From Micropterix aruncella (lineage: Eukaryota > Arthropoda > Insecta > Lepidoptera > Micropterigidae), in the NCBI GenBank assembly GCA_944548615.1, contig OX155951.1, forward strand, positions 19,006,789-19,070,788: a stretch of 64,000 nt of DNA. Direction: 5' to 3'. Shown in pieces: positions 1-10,907 of this stretch. A program made the translations under genes and the position numbers. Every line of letters starts with the position of its first letter. Within the stretch, counting starts at the first letter, position 1. The notes below the pieces were generated by a model. The model had not been told where the DNA came from. It was given only the letters and a program-made list of their open reading frames with translations, and did no database searches.

Positions 1-1204
1 AAATGATGCTTTTTGTGTGAAAATTATGGTTGTAGATTTTATTTATTAAAAAAATTGTTTAATTACCCAGGAGCCCCATTTTTTTAAAGTAGTATGATGT
101 TATTATGAAGAACATATTTTTGGAGGTTTATTTAGGTGAAGTAGGCAGGCTAGGGATTTATAACGAATGAACCACTTCACCACAATCCTGGGGTGCAGTG
201 GGCACACGAAAAAAAAAAATAACTTTCTTTGTTTATTACCCTTCGAAGTTGTCTTATCGTTAGTTTATTCATAATTCATTTTATTATCTATATTTAAATA
301 AGTGAATAAATTGGATTAAAATGTACAGAGTTATGAGGGGAAAATATCCTAAATTAGGCCCACTTCACCCCATTTTACGGTACTAATTATATTGTATTCT
401 ATTGACTTTAAAATAATTCTATTGTAGTTTAATACACCAAATTATCTTGCGGACATCATGTCATCGACAATATTAAGTAACATGTCTAAGAACATTTTAA
501 CGCGCCTTCAAAATATTAACATTTAACGAGCCTTCAAAAAATATTTTAAATCAATTTGTATTCATAATTATGGTTTAAAGTTTTTTTGTAAATTAATTTT
601 GTTTTTCACAGTAAAAAAGAACACTTGCTGTGTATTGTTCACACTTTGAAATAGGATTTACCTATGATACGTGTATTTTATGACTTAAAATGCCTTTAAA
701 AATATAATACAAAAATTTTAGATTATAAAGATACGAAAAACATGGCCTATTTGCCTATATAGCATCTGCAACCTTTACCTAACCTTTATACAATACAAGC
801 TGCGTAAGTGAGGGCCCAGTGACAACTATACAGCTTTAACTCTTTGTAAAGCAATTCCTGTTCTTTTATATGACTAAGCTGTATAAGGGTGGGCCTTGTA
901 ACCAATATACAGCCTTTGGTGGAGTAAGGGTAATGTACCTAGTAGCTTTTGTTTCGTTTGTTCTATAAAGGTTACGTTATTCGACTACCAAACAGCTGTT
1001 CGTTATGAAATGGTAATAAATTACTATGCTTTATAGCGATTATACCACCCTCATTTGACTAAAAGACTTTATACGACGAAATTATATAACCAAAAGGTAA
1101 TATAAGACAAATTGCTTTAAATGACACCTTTACATAACTGAGAGTTAATCTGAACGCCTTGACATGACGTTTAATCAGCTTAAAGCTATATTAGGCACTT
1201 CTTA
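1..1204. other. AT-rich intergenic sequence, no gene seen
   Basis: No exon-like open frame with splice sites is visible. Between about 760 and 1130 short motifs such as CCTTTATAC and GCTGTATAAG recur. Similar words recur at about 45100-45160 and 46010-46660, so this may be an old dispersed repeat, but I could not define ends. Confidence 0.5.
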
Positions 1205-1227
1205 TATGGCTTTTGTGCTTGTTGGGC

Positions 1228-1503
1228 GACCGGTCGACCGACCGACCGCCTGAGCGACGGACTGAACATCCAACCGACCAACGAACTGAACCTCCGACCG
1301 ACCGACCCGCGACCGACGAAAAACGCAAAACTGAAGTTGACCGCTGTCGAGAATATCAATCGCAAACGTTTAATCGTCAATCGTGACTAACGATTGAAAC
1401 TAACCAATCATTAGTCGCCGATTGACGATTAAACGAACCAATCGTTAGTCGTCAATCGCAATTAACGTATTCAATCGTCAATTGTTAGTCGACTAATGTA
1501 TGC
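1228..1503. repeat. Two adjoining degenerate minisatellites upstream of the TMEM268-like gene
   Basis: Positions 1228-1318 are built from GACC/GACCGACC units. Positions 1366-1503 are built from variants of AATCGTTAGTCGTCAATCG in both orientations. The array ends about 340 bp before the first coding exon of the TMEM268-like gene, so it lies in or near its promoter. Whether it has regulatory activity cannot be told from sequence. Confidence 0.7.
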
Positions 1504-1839
1504 CCAACGCTGTTCATTAGAGAGGAGTGCGATTGTTTCTAAACAAAAACAACCGTATTTTAAATGATCGCATAAAGTCGTTTGCTATGAGTATCCTCCG
1601 CTTGTCAGCTGTCAGTGTCATTTTTTTGTGATTAGTCGCGGAAGCAATTTTCTAGTTTTTTTCCTAAATGGATCGCGTTTAATACTCGTTGTCTCAAGGG
1701 TGTCATTGCAGATGTACAACGTCGAGAAATGCCCGGATTACGATGTATGTTTGCATTTGAGTTTGCTGAATATTTAATGTGATTTTGTGGGCGTGTCACT
1801 TTTGATTTTCAACACACTTGAAATTCGCGAGTGCCTAGT

Positions 1840-4800
1840 ATGGATACGAAAGCGCTCAACGGTGGATCGGCGCCGCAAGAGGTAGCGAAAGAAACGGAGA
1901 GCGCAGGTGCGACAGAAACTGAGCCGAGTAAGACACCAGTGAAGAATTCGACGTGGGTGCAGTTTGACGACGAAGGGAGAGACGCCGCCGTGCCGGCGGC
2001 GGTCATAGCCACAGAGAACGTTCAAGTTAATATTGACCGCTCACCTGAGCCTCCCGTCGCAGACATTTCGTTGCCGCCCGTGAGGAACATAGAGAGCGGT
2101 ACGCCCGTGAGGCCGCCAACATTCAGTAAGGAGCCATTTGGTTTTAGTTTAGCGAAGGAAAAGAAGCGTTGATTTCATTATGATTGTATTTTTTAAGCGA
2201 ACGGCGATGTGGTGGTGACACTTCTCCCTGTAAATACCAAATGGCCTTGGATCACAGCTGCTCAGTTCCGCCCGGAACTTGTCCCCGAGGAGTTAATGGC
2301 ACAAGGACTCACTGTAAGTAGTTTAATGCAGAATACTTATAGGACGATCAAGCCACGGCCGGCTAGATCATGGCAGAGAAACAGCATTTATCGCTTTACT
2401 CCTCGCATCCGGTGCTGGCTTGCGTACACATTCAAGTTGAGCATCGTAAAAAAATATTAATAGGTATATATCATCGGTGTTTTGTAAAAAGGGAAAAACA
2501 ACCATTTTTAGTAAAATTCGTATGGAAGCGCGATTATGCTATATTCACCTGTTATACTAATTATGTTTTGAACATTTGCCATTATTAAATTACACTTTTA
2601 AGCCCTTCCTGTGGAGAGGCAAGTTGGCGTTTTTACAAAACAATATTAATGCGATATAAAAAAAAAACACATTTTGCTAAAAATATTTTCGAAAATGTCT
2701 CCGACAGTGCCTCCGTGCTACAAGCGCTAGCAAAAAATACTATAACCTCTGTCCATGTACTGGAATGCCATAATGCGCTTCAATCCATTGCAGGGTCAAA
2801 TAGAGTGACCCTGCAATGGATTAAAGGGCACAGCGACCCAGAGGGAAACGATGCGGCAGACGAACTGGCCAAAAGGGGATCAAAGGAAATATTATATGGA
2901 CCGGAACCCTTGATGCCCATTCCCCAGGCCCAAATAAAAACATGGCTACGCAGGAACACCGAAGAAACCCACCTTACAGAATGGAAAAAGAATGCAGGAT
3001 GCAGGCAAACAAAGAACGCGGTTCCGGAAGCGTCCAAAAAACTTGCCCGCAACCTCACCAGATTAAAAAGGGACAAAATCCGTAAAGTCATAGGTACTAT
3101 GACAGGCCACTGTCCCATAAACAAACACCTGATTACCATAGGTGTGACAGACAGCCCTCTATGCAGAGGATGCATGGAGGAAGAAGAAACTCCACAGCAT
3201 TTGCTCATGGAATGCAGGAGCGTGGCAGAGCAACGGGCAAGAATACTACAATCTCCAGCATCTGTCCCGGAGGCCTGTAGCAACCCAAACAGGCTGCTAA
3301 CCTTCTGGGACAGCCTGGGTTGGCTGGAGTAACATAAATAGAAACATGAGCCACGCACAACGGCCCAATCAAGAGGTCAAGTGCGGGAAAAAGCCCAGAC
3401 AAACTAACTAACTAACTAGGAGAGACGTTAAGTTCTCAAACTACAAACAAATTTGGCATACCACAAGGAAGCGTACTCGGTCTGTTGCTGTTTCTGCTAT
3501 GTATCAACGATCTACCTAACGTCTACTTTGATGGGGGCGAAGCTTTGATGTTTGCAGATGATACTGCGATTATCTAAAGGGGCTCTCTAGACGATCAAGC
3601 ATGCTTGTCAAGCATCACGTCGCACGCTGGGAGGGGATCGTAAACCACAGGAAATATGCAAATATTTTTTTAAATATTTACCAAAAATGCCTAATTTTGT
3701 AGTTTTATACCAGGGAGTCACGTCATTCATCAATCAACTACGTCTAATTAACGTGACTCCCTGGTATAAACTACAAAATTAGGCATTTTTAGTAAATATA
3801 AAAAAAAATAATTGCATATTTCCTGCGGTTTACGATCTCTTCCCAGCCTGCGACGCTATGCTTGACAAGCATGCTTGATCGTCTAGAGAGCCCTTTAAAG
3901 GTAGATCATGGGAAGAGGCATTTACAAGTCTGAAAGCGGACTTTGCCGGGTAAAACACTGGCTTGATCATAACCTACTTGCCTTGATACAGATAAGACAA
4001 AATATATGACATTCGCCATCAATAACACTAAACGCCTCCCAGTTAGTATCCCAAACATTCACTTACGCAATTGTATACACGCTGACTACAATTGCACTCA
4101 ATGTCCATATTAGACTATTGAGAAAGTGAGCAAAATAAAGTACGTTGGAGTTGTTGTAGATGGTAATCTTAGACCACATAGAGACCTGCATCAAAAGTCC
4201 GTCAAGTTATCCACGTCTATACTAATATTATAAAGAAGTAATGTTTGTAAGTTTGTATGTAGGGGGTAATCTCCTAAACTACTGATCCAATTTCAAAAAT
4301 TCTTTCACTAATGGAAAGCTCCATTATCGATGAGTGCTATAGGTTCTATATTTTCTTGTGATAAATATTGGTATTCAATATGAAATCATGATATTTGTAA
4401 GTCAAGCGGAGAAAATGAGCTGGTGAGTTGCTTTATCGCTGACAACACGGTTTGATATATGTGAAAACAATATGTGACAAAAACATCGGCCTCAAGAGAG
4501 ATCTATAAAAAATTCAGCGACAGCATATCCAACTTTTATATTTAAGCTACTTTAACTGCTTTTATGTCTCAAAAAAAATAAGAAAAATAAGTAGGCAGTG
4601 TTTGTTGAAGACATTAGCATTAAAACAAGAATCCTTATCAAAATAAATTAATCCATTTTTTAGGGTGGTTAATAAAAATAAAATAGACAATTTACTGTAA
4701 GTTTTTAGTTGGTATAATTATAAAGATATCATTATAGAAATTAGTAACGCGTGCAAGCACCCCGAAATACCTAGCAGGCGGCGGCGGCAACTACTGGCCC

Positions 4801-7800
4801 AGCAAGGTCAGCATTCAGCGGAAGGCGACGCGGGTGGCGAATAACAAGACGCATACGTCTATGATATAGGTAGCGTCTAAAAAGGCAAATAAACGCCACA
4901 TTACTTAATTAACAAATTTATTTGAAACTTTACGCGAAGTGAAGCTGCGGGCAACAGATAGTATTTAAGGCACTAAGAAATGTAATTGAAAAATTCAATC
5001 AAAACCATCTATTATACTTTAGTCAATAGTATACTCTCGTATGGAATCCTTGGATAGAGTGGCTCGTCACTTTCAGTTTTAGATCTGTTAATTAAGGCTT
5101 AAAAGTCTATAATAAGGGTAAGGGTAAGTACTAGACATACGCCAATTATATGTAAAAATAGTAACAGTTTTCTATTACACCCACACAGAGCGACATAATG
5201 ATTAAAGCTTATCACAATGCGTGCAGTTACAGCTATGCAACATGATGTCCCCCATAAGAAAACCAAATTCGTCAAATGACACTTCTTTTCTAGCTGTCCG
5301 ACTACACAATAGAATCAATGCCGAATTAAAAGTTATATACCACACAAGGAAGGAAAATTATGACCGAATAGTTAATTGAGCTAAGAAGGAACGAAACGGA
5401 GAAATTGCTTAACTATAGTGCTGTTTAAGAATCTATATCTACATGTAATTTATCTACTTATATATGTTTATGTATACATGTATTATATTATTAAAAATGT
5501 AATTTATACAATTTATTATTTTAAGTAAATATAGAAGTATGACATATATGGCAATTATATGAAATATACTCGTATGACGCTTTTACATTACATTAACACT
5601 TACCAAAAAAAAAAAAATGCATAGAAGTCTACCTTAGTACGGGCATCACTCTAGCAAGGTAGATTTTAAACTTTATAACGTACTATTTTAAATGTGAAAA
5701 TATTAAATTAAATGAAATTAATTAATTGAAATTTCAATAATTTGCTAATTGTTTCTTATGCTTTTTTGTTATCTCACCGTCATGTTTGTAAGCACGCAAA
5801 ATAACTAATGTCATCACATTCGATGTCTCCACGAGCCAGCGAAAGGTGCTTGGAGCAAAGCGATAAATGTTCTTTCTTTATCTCAGATTGGCCAAGCTTT
5901 AGTGGGAGAAGTGCTAATTGACCCATCGGTGATATGTTATGTTGTCATATGGTGACATTGATATGATAAGTAGGTACCTACTTAATATGAAAATAATAAC
6001 GTACGTAAATATTATCATATGACCATCCGCAATTTCTAATTTTCAGCAGTTAATACCGCCAAGAAGCCACCCATAGAGATTTCTCACCTACTTTCCGCAT
6101 ATGAATATTATATTTTTTTTGAATTTTTTTTTTTATATTTTCCAGTTAACCGTCGAGGAATACGTCCACTCGATGGAACTGCTCGTGAACGACGTCAGAT
6201 TCTCCCTGTATAACATCTGCTACAAGCGCGTTCTCGTTTGTTGGATAACGATTGCGTTTGTGGTGCTGCTAGCGCTCCTATTTTCCGGTCTCACGGGACT
6301 GACGTTGTTCTCGCTCGGCGTGGCCTGGCTCTTGCTGAATGCGGCAGCGATATTCTTATGCATGTGGTTGAAATTGCAACTGTCGAGAGGTCTCGAGCAA
6401 TGCTTGGCGAGGGTCAACAAACTTCTATTGAAGCACAAGCTGTTGATGGCTTTGGACGATCGGGGGAAGATTTCCTGCCATAAAGTCAATCTATGCTTCA
6501 TCTATTTCGACGCCGGGCCGTGCATAGAACATTTGCAGCAGTTTATCGAACGGGAAGAAGGAATTTCCATACCGCAGGGTTGGGAGACTCGACTCGACAT
6601 TTCCGCTAACGATATTGTGATACAAGGCGGGCAGACGACTCGCTTATCTCGGAAACAGGTATCTACGTTATTATTTATCAGTAAATTTCTATGTAGGTCG
6701 TAAGAGAGAATCTATAAACCGTAGAAAACTTTCGGAATTTGTCCGTCGTTGCGCCTGCACAAATCGATTATTTATTATTATTATTATTATTATTTATTCT
6801 GGACAGGCAGCTCTGCTGATACGTCCAGATCAGATCTTGTAAAGCTAAACAATATTAACAATATAATATAAACAATATTAACAAGTTTTTAGGTACAAAT
6901 CGAGTCTGTTTTTAAATTGATTGACAGAGATTGCACTAATCACTTCAAATGGTAGTTTATTCCACATGTCCACCACTCTATTTGGCAAAACGTTCTTAAG
7001 AGGATTAGATTTAAATTTTGTACGGTTGAGTTTTTTGTTGTGACCTCGAAGATTTATATTGACGTTGAATTTGGAAATATTCTTCAGTGCAGGTACATCG
7101 TAATAATGTGTTAGAATTTTATATGTCTCAATCAGGTCCCCTCTTTGTCTTCTTTGTTTGAGTGTAGTAATTCCAAGTAATTTCAAGCGATCTTCATAAT
7201 TCCTATTTTTCCGGCCCACTGGCATTTTGGTTGCCCTTCGCTGTACCTTTTCCAGGATATCTACATCTTTGCAAAAGTAAGGGTTCCAGATCTGATAGCC
7301 ATACTCAAGAATAGGTCTCACATATGCCTTGTAGATCTTGATAAAAACCTCTATTGATAGATGTTGGAAAACCTTCCTTATTAGATAGAGAATAGAGTTG
7401 GCTCTTTTAGCAATTGCAATTATGTGTTTCTCCCATTTGAGATCATCAGTAATTGTTATTCCAAGATCTTTTTGTTGCTTGACTGCTTCTAGTTGGGCGT
7501 TTGCCAGAAAATATTGTTTGTTGGGGTTGCTTTTCCCGATATGAAGCACTACACATTTCTCAACGTTTAAGGTAAGCAACCAACCTTCCGTCCACGCTTT
7601 GATCTTGTCAAGATCTTGCTGAAGCTGTCCACTGCATAGAATAGGATTGGCGAAGAATTTTGTGTCATCGGCAAAGTAGCTGCTCTGCGATGTGATTGAG
7701 GCTTGAAGATCCGTAATATACAAGGTGAACAAAACTGGACCCAGCACTGACCCTTGGGGTACACCACTGGATACAGTGAAATGTTCAGATTTAAAGTCGC

Positions 7801-9092
7801 CTACTTTCACTTGGAAGGTGCGACCAGTTAAGAAGTCTGATATCCAACTTAAAATTTTTCCTCGAATTCCGAGATGTTCAAGTTTTTGCAAAAGTCTTCT
7901 AACAGGAACTCTGTCGAAGGCCTTTTCGAAGTCGAGATATATAACATCTGTCGGTATACCCCCATCCCATTCATCTTGTAAAAACCGTTAATGTCACAAA
8001 AATTGCCTAATTTATGAATAATTGCCCAGATTTAGGACAGAATCGAGTAGGTTTCGTGCGCGGGGAGAGGCCGAGGAGGGAAGAAGAGCTATGTATGCAG
8101 TCAGTGAGTATATTTTCAAACATCCACGATAATATAACGGATAGTTCGGATAGATGAGGAATTACATCGATCGGACATCGACGGACGAGCGTAGATTGCA
8201 TCGTCGGCATCGTCGACATACACAACCGTATTAAACTCCGAGGCGAAGCGGCGCTCGTACATAAATTCCACACCGGATTTAGGATATAGATATCCGGCGC
8301 GAGCCCGGGATGCATTTTATTTATTGTCAAATGAACGGATCCGGAGAGTAGCAATTATTTAAATTGAAATATTTCGTCATAAATCGTCAGGTTACACGGG
8401 CGGAGAGCCCGTTGCGAGACGTCTATTCGAGATAAAGTAACTATACGCACGGAGTTCTCGCCGTGCGATACTATCGTTTTCGCGGCGAGCGAACGAGCCG
8501 GCGGGTATCATTTCGGCGTAGGTTTTGGTTTTTCTAGTCTCGCTCGTAGTCCGAAACGCGCCCGCGCGGCGCGCGAGCGGTCGCTCGGCGGCGATGACAG
8601 GGCTGTGCTCGCAGGGCGTCGCGGAGCGGACCTTCCTGCACTACCTGCAGCGCTGGGGCAAGGACTTCCTGCGGCGCCGCCTGGACTGGACGCTGGAGCG
8701 CGAGGGCGGCGAGGGCGCGGCGCCGCGCCACGCGCGCCAGGCGCTGTGCCCCTGCCAGTACGCCGAGGAGCTGCTGCGCGACCGGCCGCGCCGCGACCCG
8801 CGCGCCTGCTGCGCCGCGTGCGCCTGGCTGCGGCGCGGCCCCCACTGACCGCCCCTTTGTGCAGGAGAGGGCGGCGCTGCTGGCGCTGCGCTACGCGGCG
8901 CGCTGGGCCGGCCGGGTGGCGCGCGGCGGGCTGCGCGTGGGCGGCGTCGCGCCGGGCCGCCACGGGCCCGCCGTGGCCTGCCTGTGCCAGTTCGCCGAGG
9001 AGCACCTGCGCTGCAAGCCGGCGCCCGGGCTGCTCAAGTACTTCGCCGCGCCGGAGGAGCCGCGGATGCCGCCCGGCCCCGCCCTCGTCTGA
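1840..9092 (+). CDS. TMEM268: TMEM268-like two-pass membrane protein, alternative last exons
   Basis: Coding exons are 1840-2125, 2198-2313, 6146-6658, 8041-8103, and then either 8615-8848 or 8865-9092, giving 403 or 401 residues. All introns are GT-AG. Intron 1 is 72 bp and splits a codon 1/2; the other junctions are phase 0. Resemblance to vertebrate TMEM268: an [11 protein letters not shown] block in exon 2, two hydrophobic segments at about residues 163-183 and 187-209, then LLKHKLL and a [18 protein letters not shown] block, and a C-terminal CxCQ(Y/F)AEE(L/H)LR motif. The first ATG in the open frame (1840) is taken as start. Exon 4 has a weak polypyrimidine tract but a good GTGAGT donor and an ERP block like vertebrate TMEM268. 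The family's molecular function is poorly known. Introns 2 and 3 carry retroelements. The 63-bp exon 4 is the least certain part. Confidence 0.85.
2649..3418 (+). mobile_element. Non-LTR retrotransposon 3' fragment with RNase H domain
   Basis: The frame at 2649-3332 encodes an RNase H C-terminus with [20 protein letters not shown], whose catalytic H and D are visible. A cysteine-histidine tail [18 protein letters not shown] follows, then the stop and a short 3' UTR ending in an AACT repeat at about 3404-3417. RNase H after RT is known in the I/R1/Loa-type non-LTR groups. The endonuclease and RT are missing, so it is 5'-truncated. A 3'-end copy of the same family lies at 37876-37927. It sits in intron 2 of the TMEM268-like gene. 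Confidence 0.8.
3576..3900. repeat. Foldback element, family M1 copy 1
   Basis: A near-perfect long inverted repeat. The left end reads GGGCTCTCTAGACGATCAAG and the right end is its reverse complement. The arms continue through CAAGCATGCTTGTCAAGC, GGGAGGGGATCGTAAACC and GCCTAATTTTGTAGTTT to a centre near 3745, where CCAGGGAGTCACGT meets its complement. No coding capacity. It interrupts the RT relic. Two further copies are at 22583-22892 and 27076-27394. Confidence 0.9.
4213..4967 (+). mobile_element. Non-autonomous Helitron-like element (Lep-type)
   Basis: The 5' end reads TCTATACTAATATTATAAAG, and the 3' end GCGGGCAACAGATAGT follows a short GC-rich stem. This pairing matches what I know of common lepidopteran Helitron-derived non-autonomous repeats. 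The element is inserted in an RT relic that resumes at about 4968, which supports both ends. An internal GC-rich stretch at 4745-4860 differs from the AT-rich remainder and may be captured sequence. Confidence 0.6.
6769..7985 (-). mobile_element. CR1-like non-LTR retrotransposon, 5'-truncated
   Basis: The minus-strand frame, open from about 7985 to the stop at 6878, begins inside the RT ([19 protein letters not shown]). It continues with [18 protein letters not shown], the catalytic FADD box, and a thumb and tail typical of CR1/Jockey-type RTs ([27 protein letters not shown]). No stop interrupts this part. The 3' end is a (TTA)n tract on the plus strand at 6769-6799, as expected for short-repeat tails. 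The element ends 56 bp before exon 4 of the TMEM268-like gene, antisense to it. Confidence 0.85.
8615..8848 (+). CDS. TMEM268: TMEM268-like gene, alternative last exon A
   Basis: A phase-0 acceptor (CTCGCAG, ending 8614) opens a frame starting [14 protein letters not shown] and carrying [14 protein letters not shown] near its end. It stops with TGA at 8846-8848. Aligned without large gaps to exon B it shares ER..L..L...RW, several arginines, RH/A-C-CQ-AEE-LR and proline. It alone would complete the protein, so it is a full terminal exon rather than an internal one. Base composition is extremely GC-rich. Confidence 0.75.
   Translation, partial: GVAERTFLHYLQRWGKDFLRRRLDWTLEREGGEGAAPRHARQALCPCQYAEELLRDRPRRDPRACCAACAWLRRGPH
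8865..9092 (+). CDS. TMEM268: TMEM268-like gene, alternative last exon B
   Basis: Sixteen bases after the stop of exon A, a CCCCTTTGTGCAG acceptor ends at 8864 and opens a phase-0 frame starting [14 protein letters not shown]. The frame carries [15 protein letters not shown] and ends with TGA at 9090-9092. It is a diverged copy of exon A. Its tail ([11 protein letters not shown]...) is unrelated to the RRDPRACC tail of exon A. Which copy is ancestral cannot be told here. Poly(A) signals follow at 9601 and 10294. Confidence 0.75.
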   Translation, partial: ERAALLALRYAARWAGRVARGGLRVGGVAPGRHGPAVACLCQFAEEHLRCKPAPGLLKYFAAPEEPRMPPGPALV

Positions 9093-9600
9093 CCCCCCGC
9101 CCCCCGGGGGCGCCGCCTCCGCGCGCCCTCGCCTCGGGGACGCTATTGTACTTATCGTTCGAAAGAATCTCCGCTGATCCCGAAAGTATTATTTTTAGTA
9201 GTTTTAAAAAGTTTTATCGTTATCGCTCGGGTTTATTCCCAGCCGCGGAACATATTCCCCAAATTTTCGATGCTTTATTTATGCGCCTCGTTAATTCGTA
9301 AAATATCCGCTTTATATTTTACGATCTTATCGCGGTCGTAGGAGCGTATGTACTTATTTTTTTTATACCGTTATAGCGATGGCGCGAGATGATAATTTTG
9401 CCTCCTTACGATATTCACGGTGCGAGTTCGACATTCCGCCGATCGATAGTCAGAATAATACACCGGTCGGTCAGATTAATACACCGATTTCGTCGCCGAC
9501 GGAATAATAGGAAAATATATAATTTTTTTTCTAATGATCCACCATTTAGCGTACTTCCCATATCTGCAGAATTATCGAGCTCGCACCGTTGTAATTGAAT

Positions 9601-9606
9601 AATAAA
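9601..9606 (+). terminator. Poly(A) signal AATAAA of the TMEM268-like gene
   Basis: First AATAAA after the stop of exon B, about 510 nt downstream. A second AATAAA at 10294 could give a longer 3' UTR. Confidence 0.5.
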
Positions 9607-10770
9607 TATTTTTATGAATGACTGATTTTATTCCATAATTCACAACAATAATAGGTGTGATTATTTTCGTGGTATAATTCCGTCCGTTCAAGAGACTGAA
9701 TTTAAAATTTGCAGCTCCTAGAACCATTACGAATTTCCAATAATTATATGTCTAATCGAGAAGTGTTAGTTGAATTTTCAAAATAAAATTTTATTATATT
9801 GCTCAATATCTGTGCGAGTGAAACGCCGTTATTCAATTGGATATTTAAATTGCCAGGGTTTCCCTCGCACTTTTTCGTGTGGATGTTTTGGAAACCCCGA
9901 CCATTTATACAATGTGGATTATTTCCGACGCCATTCTTACTTTAAAATTAGACATGCAATGCGTGGCTTTTCGTATTGGCAAATCTACACGCATTTCAAT
10001 TCCAGAGTCAAATGAACCGAAAAGTGGTTCTATTTGGCTCGTAAAGCAAGAGTGCCGTCGGTCATACGTAGGTTAAGGGTAATAATACATATCAAAGTGC
10101 AATTGTAATTAACATTCCGTCCTAATTTAACAGAGCAATTAAATTGCAGTTAGATTTCTCTATGCGTATTATACATTAATTTTTAAGTATTAGTAATTAT
10201 ATTGTTTTATAGTCAAGTATTAATTAACATTCACACTGTTTTATCAATTTGTAAATCGTCTTTTATTTTGAGATCTTTTTTGTGAATCGGTTAAATAAAA
10301 GGTTGTTAAAAACAATTGTTTCGTTTTTTTGTAAGTTTTTAATTGCAATTTCAAAATTGAATGGGAAAGTGTGCAATGGCAAGTTGTGTCTATCAACGAT
10401 ATAAAAATAGCATTTATTGCAGACGTATTAAGTTAGCAAAAAGAAGCAGTATTCTTCGGAATGTAACAAACCTGTCAAAATTCAGTGAAATCACAACCAT
10501 AATGACAAATTAAAAATAGTATGCAGGACAAAGTCTTTGGATATTTTAAAAAATGTGCTTGTTCATAATTTGCCAAATAAAACAAGATGCTGATAAATAA
10601 ATACATTACATATCTAACTAGTCATAGCACTAGCATTTCAATTTTCCTATCTACATACTACCATGCCTAATTTAAAATCTAATGAATGTACTATTTATTG
10701 TACTTTTACATATTATCACTTCAAATAGTCTATTTTCTCCCCCCCTGGCAACCAATTTTTCTATAATATT

Positions 10771-10776
10771 TTTATT
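10771..10776 (-). terminator. Poly(A) signal AATAAA of GPCPD1
   Basis: The plus strand reads TTTATT, 132 bp beyond the stop codon on the minus strand. It is the natural candidate for the 3' end. Confidence 0.5.
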
Positions 10777-10907
10777 AATGAGTAAATGTCCAAGCAGTTT
10801 TGAAGTTAATGTCAAGAGGAATTCAAATATTCACAATCTTATAGCCTTATCTGATATGACAATAAAAAAAAATGTTTAAGCATTAGAATGCCAGTAAATG
10901 AAGTAGT

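Larger units (their letters stand above)
3419..5410 (+). mobile_element. Decayed non-LTR reverse transcriptase split by two insertions
   Basis: Fragments of one degenerate RT are recognisable in order: a [13 protein letters not shown] block at about 3453-3480 and FADDTAII at about 3550-3575; then, after an inverted-repeat element, [11 protein letters not shown] and [16 protein letters not shown] up to 4212; then, after a Helitron-like element, [11 protein letters not shown] and [15 protein letters not shown] from about 4968; and finally [14 protein letters not shown] near 5290-5330. Stops and frameshifts interrupt it throughout. The order of insertion is readable because both later elements break this RT. 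Confidence 0.7.
9093..10907. other. Spacer between convergent TMEM268-like and GPCPD1 genes
   Basis: Holds the TMEM268-like 3' UTR, with AATAAA at 9601-9606 and again at 10294-10299, and the end of the GPCPD1 transcript, with AATAAA on the minus strand at 10776-10771. The rest is AT-rich and I see no exon or defined repeat. Confidence 0.6.

Noticed and set aside
1831..1839. Upstream non-ATG start for the TMEM268-like protein
   Set aside because: The open frame begins with GTG, but the first ATG is at 1840 and nuclear genes rarely start otherwise.
8508..9301. Minus-strand and alternative plus-strand frames in the GC island
   Set aside because: Stop codons are rare in such GC-rich DNA. Only the phase-0 frames match TMEM268 and have splice sites and sensible stops.
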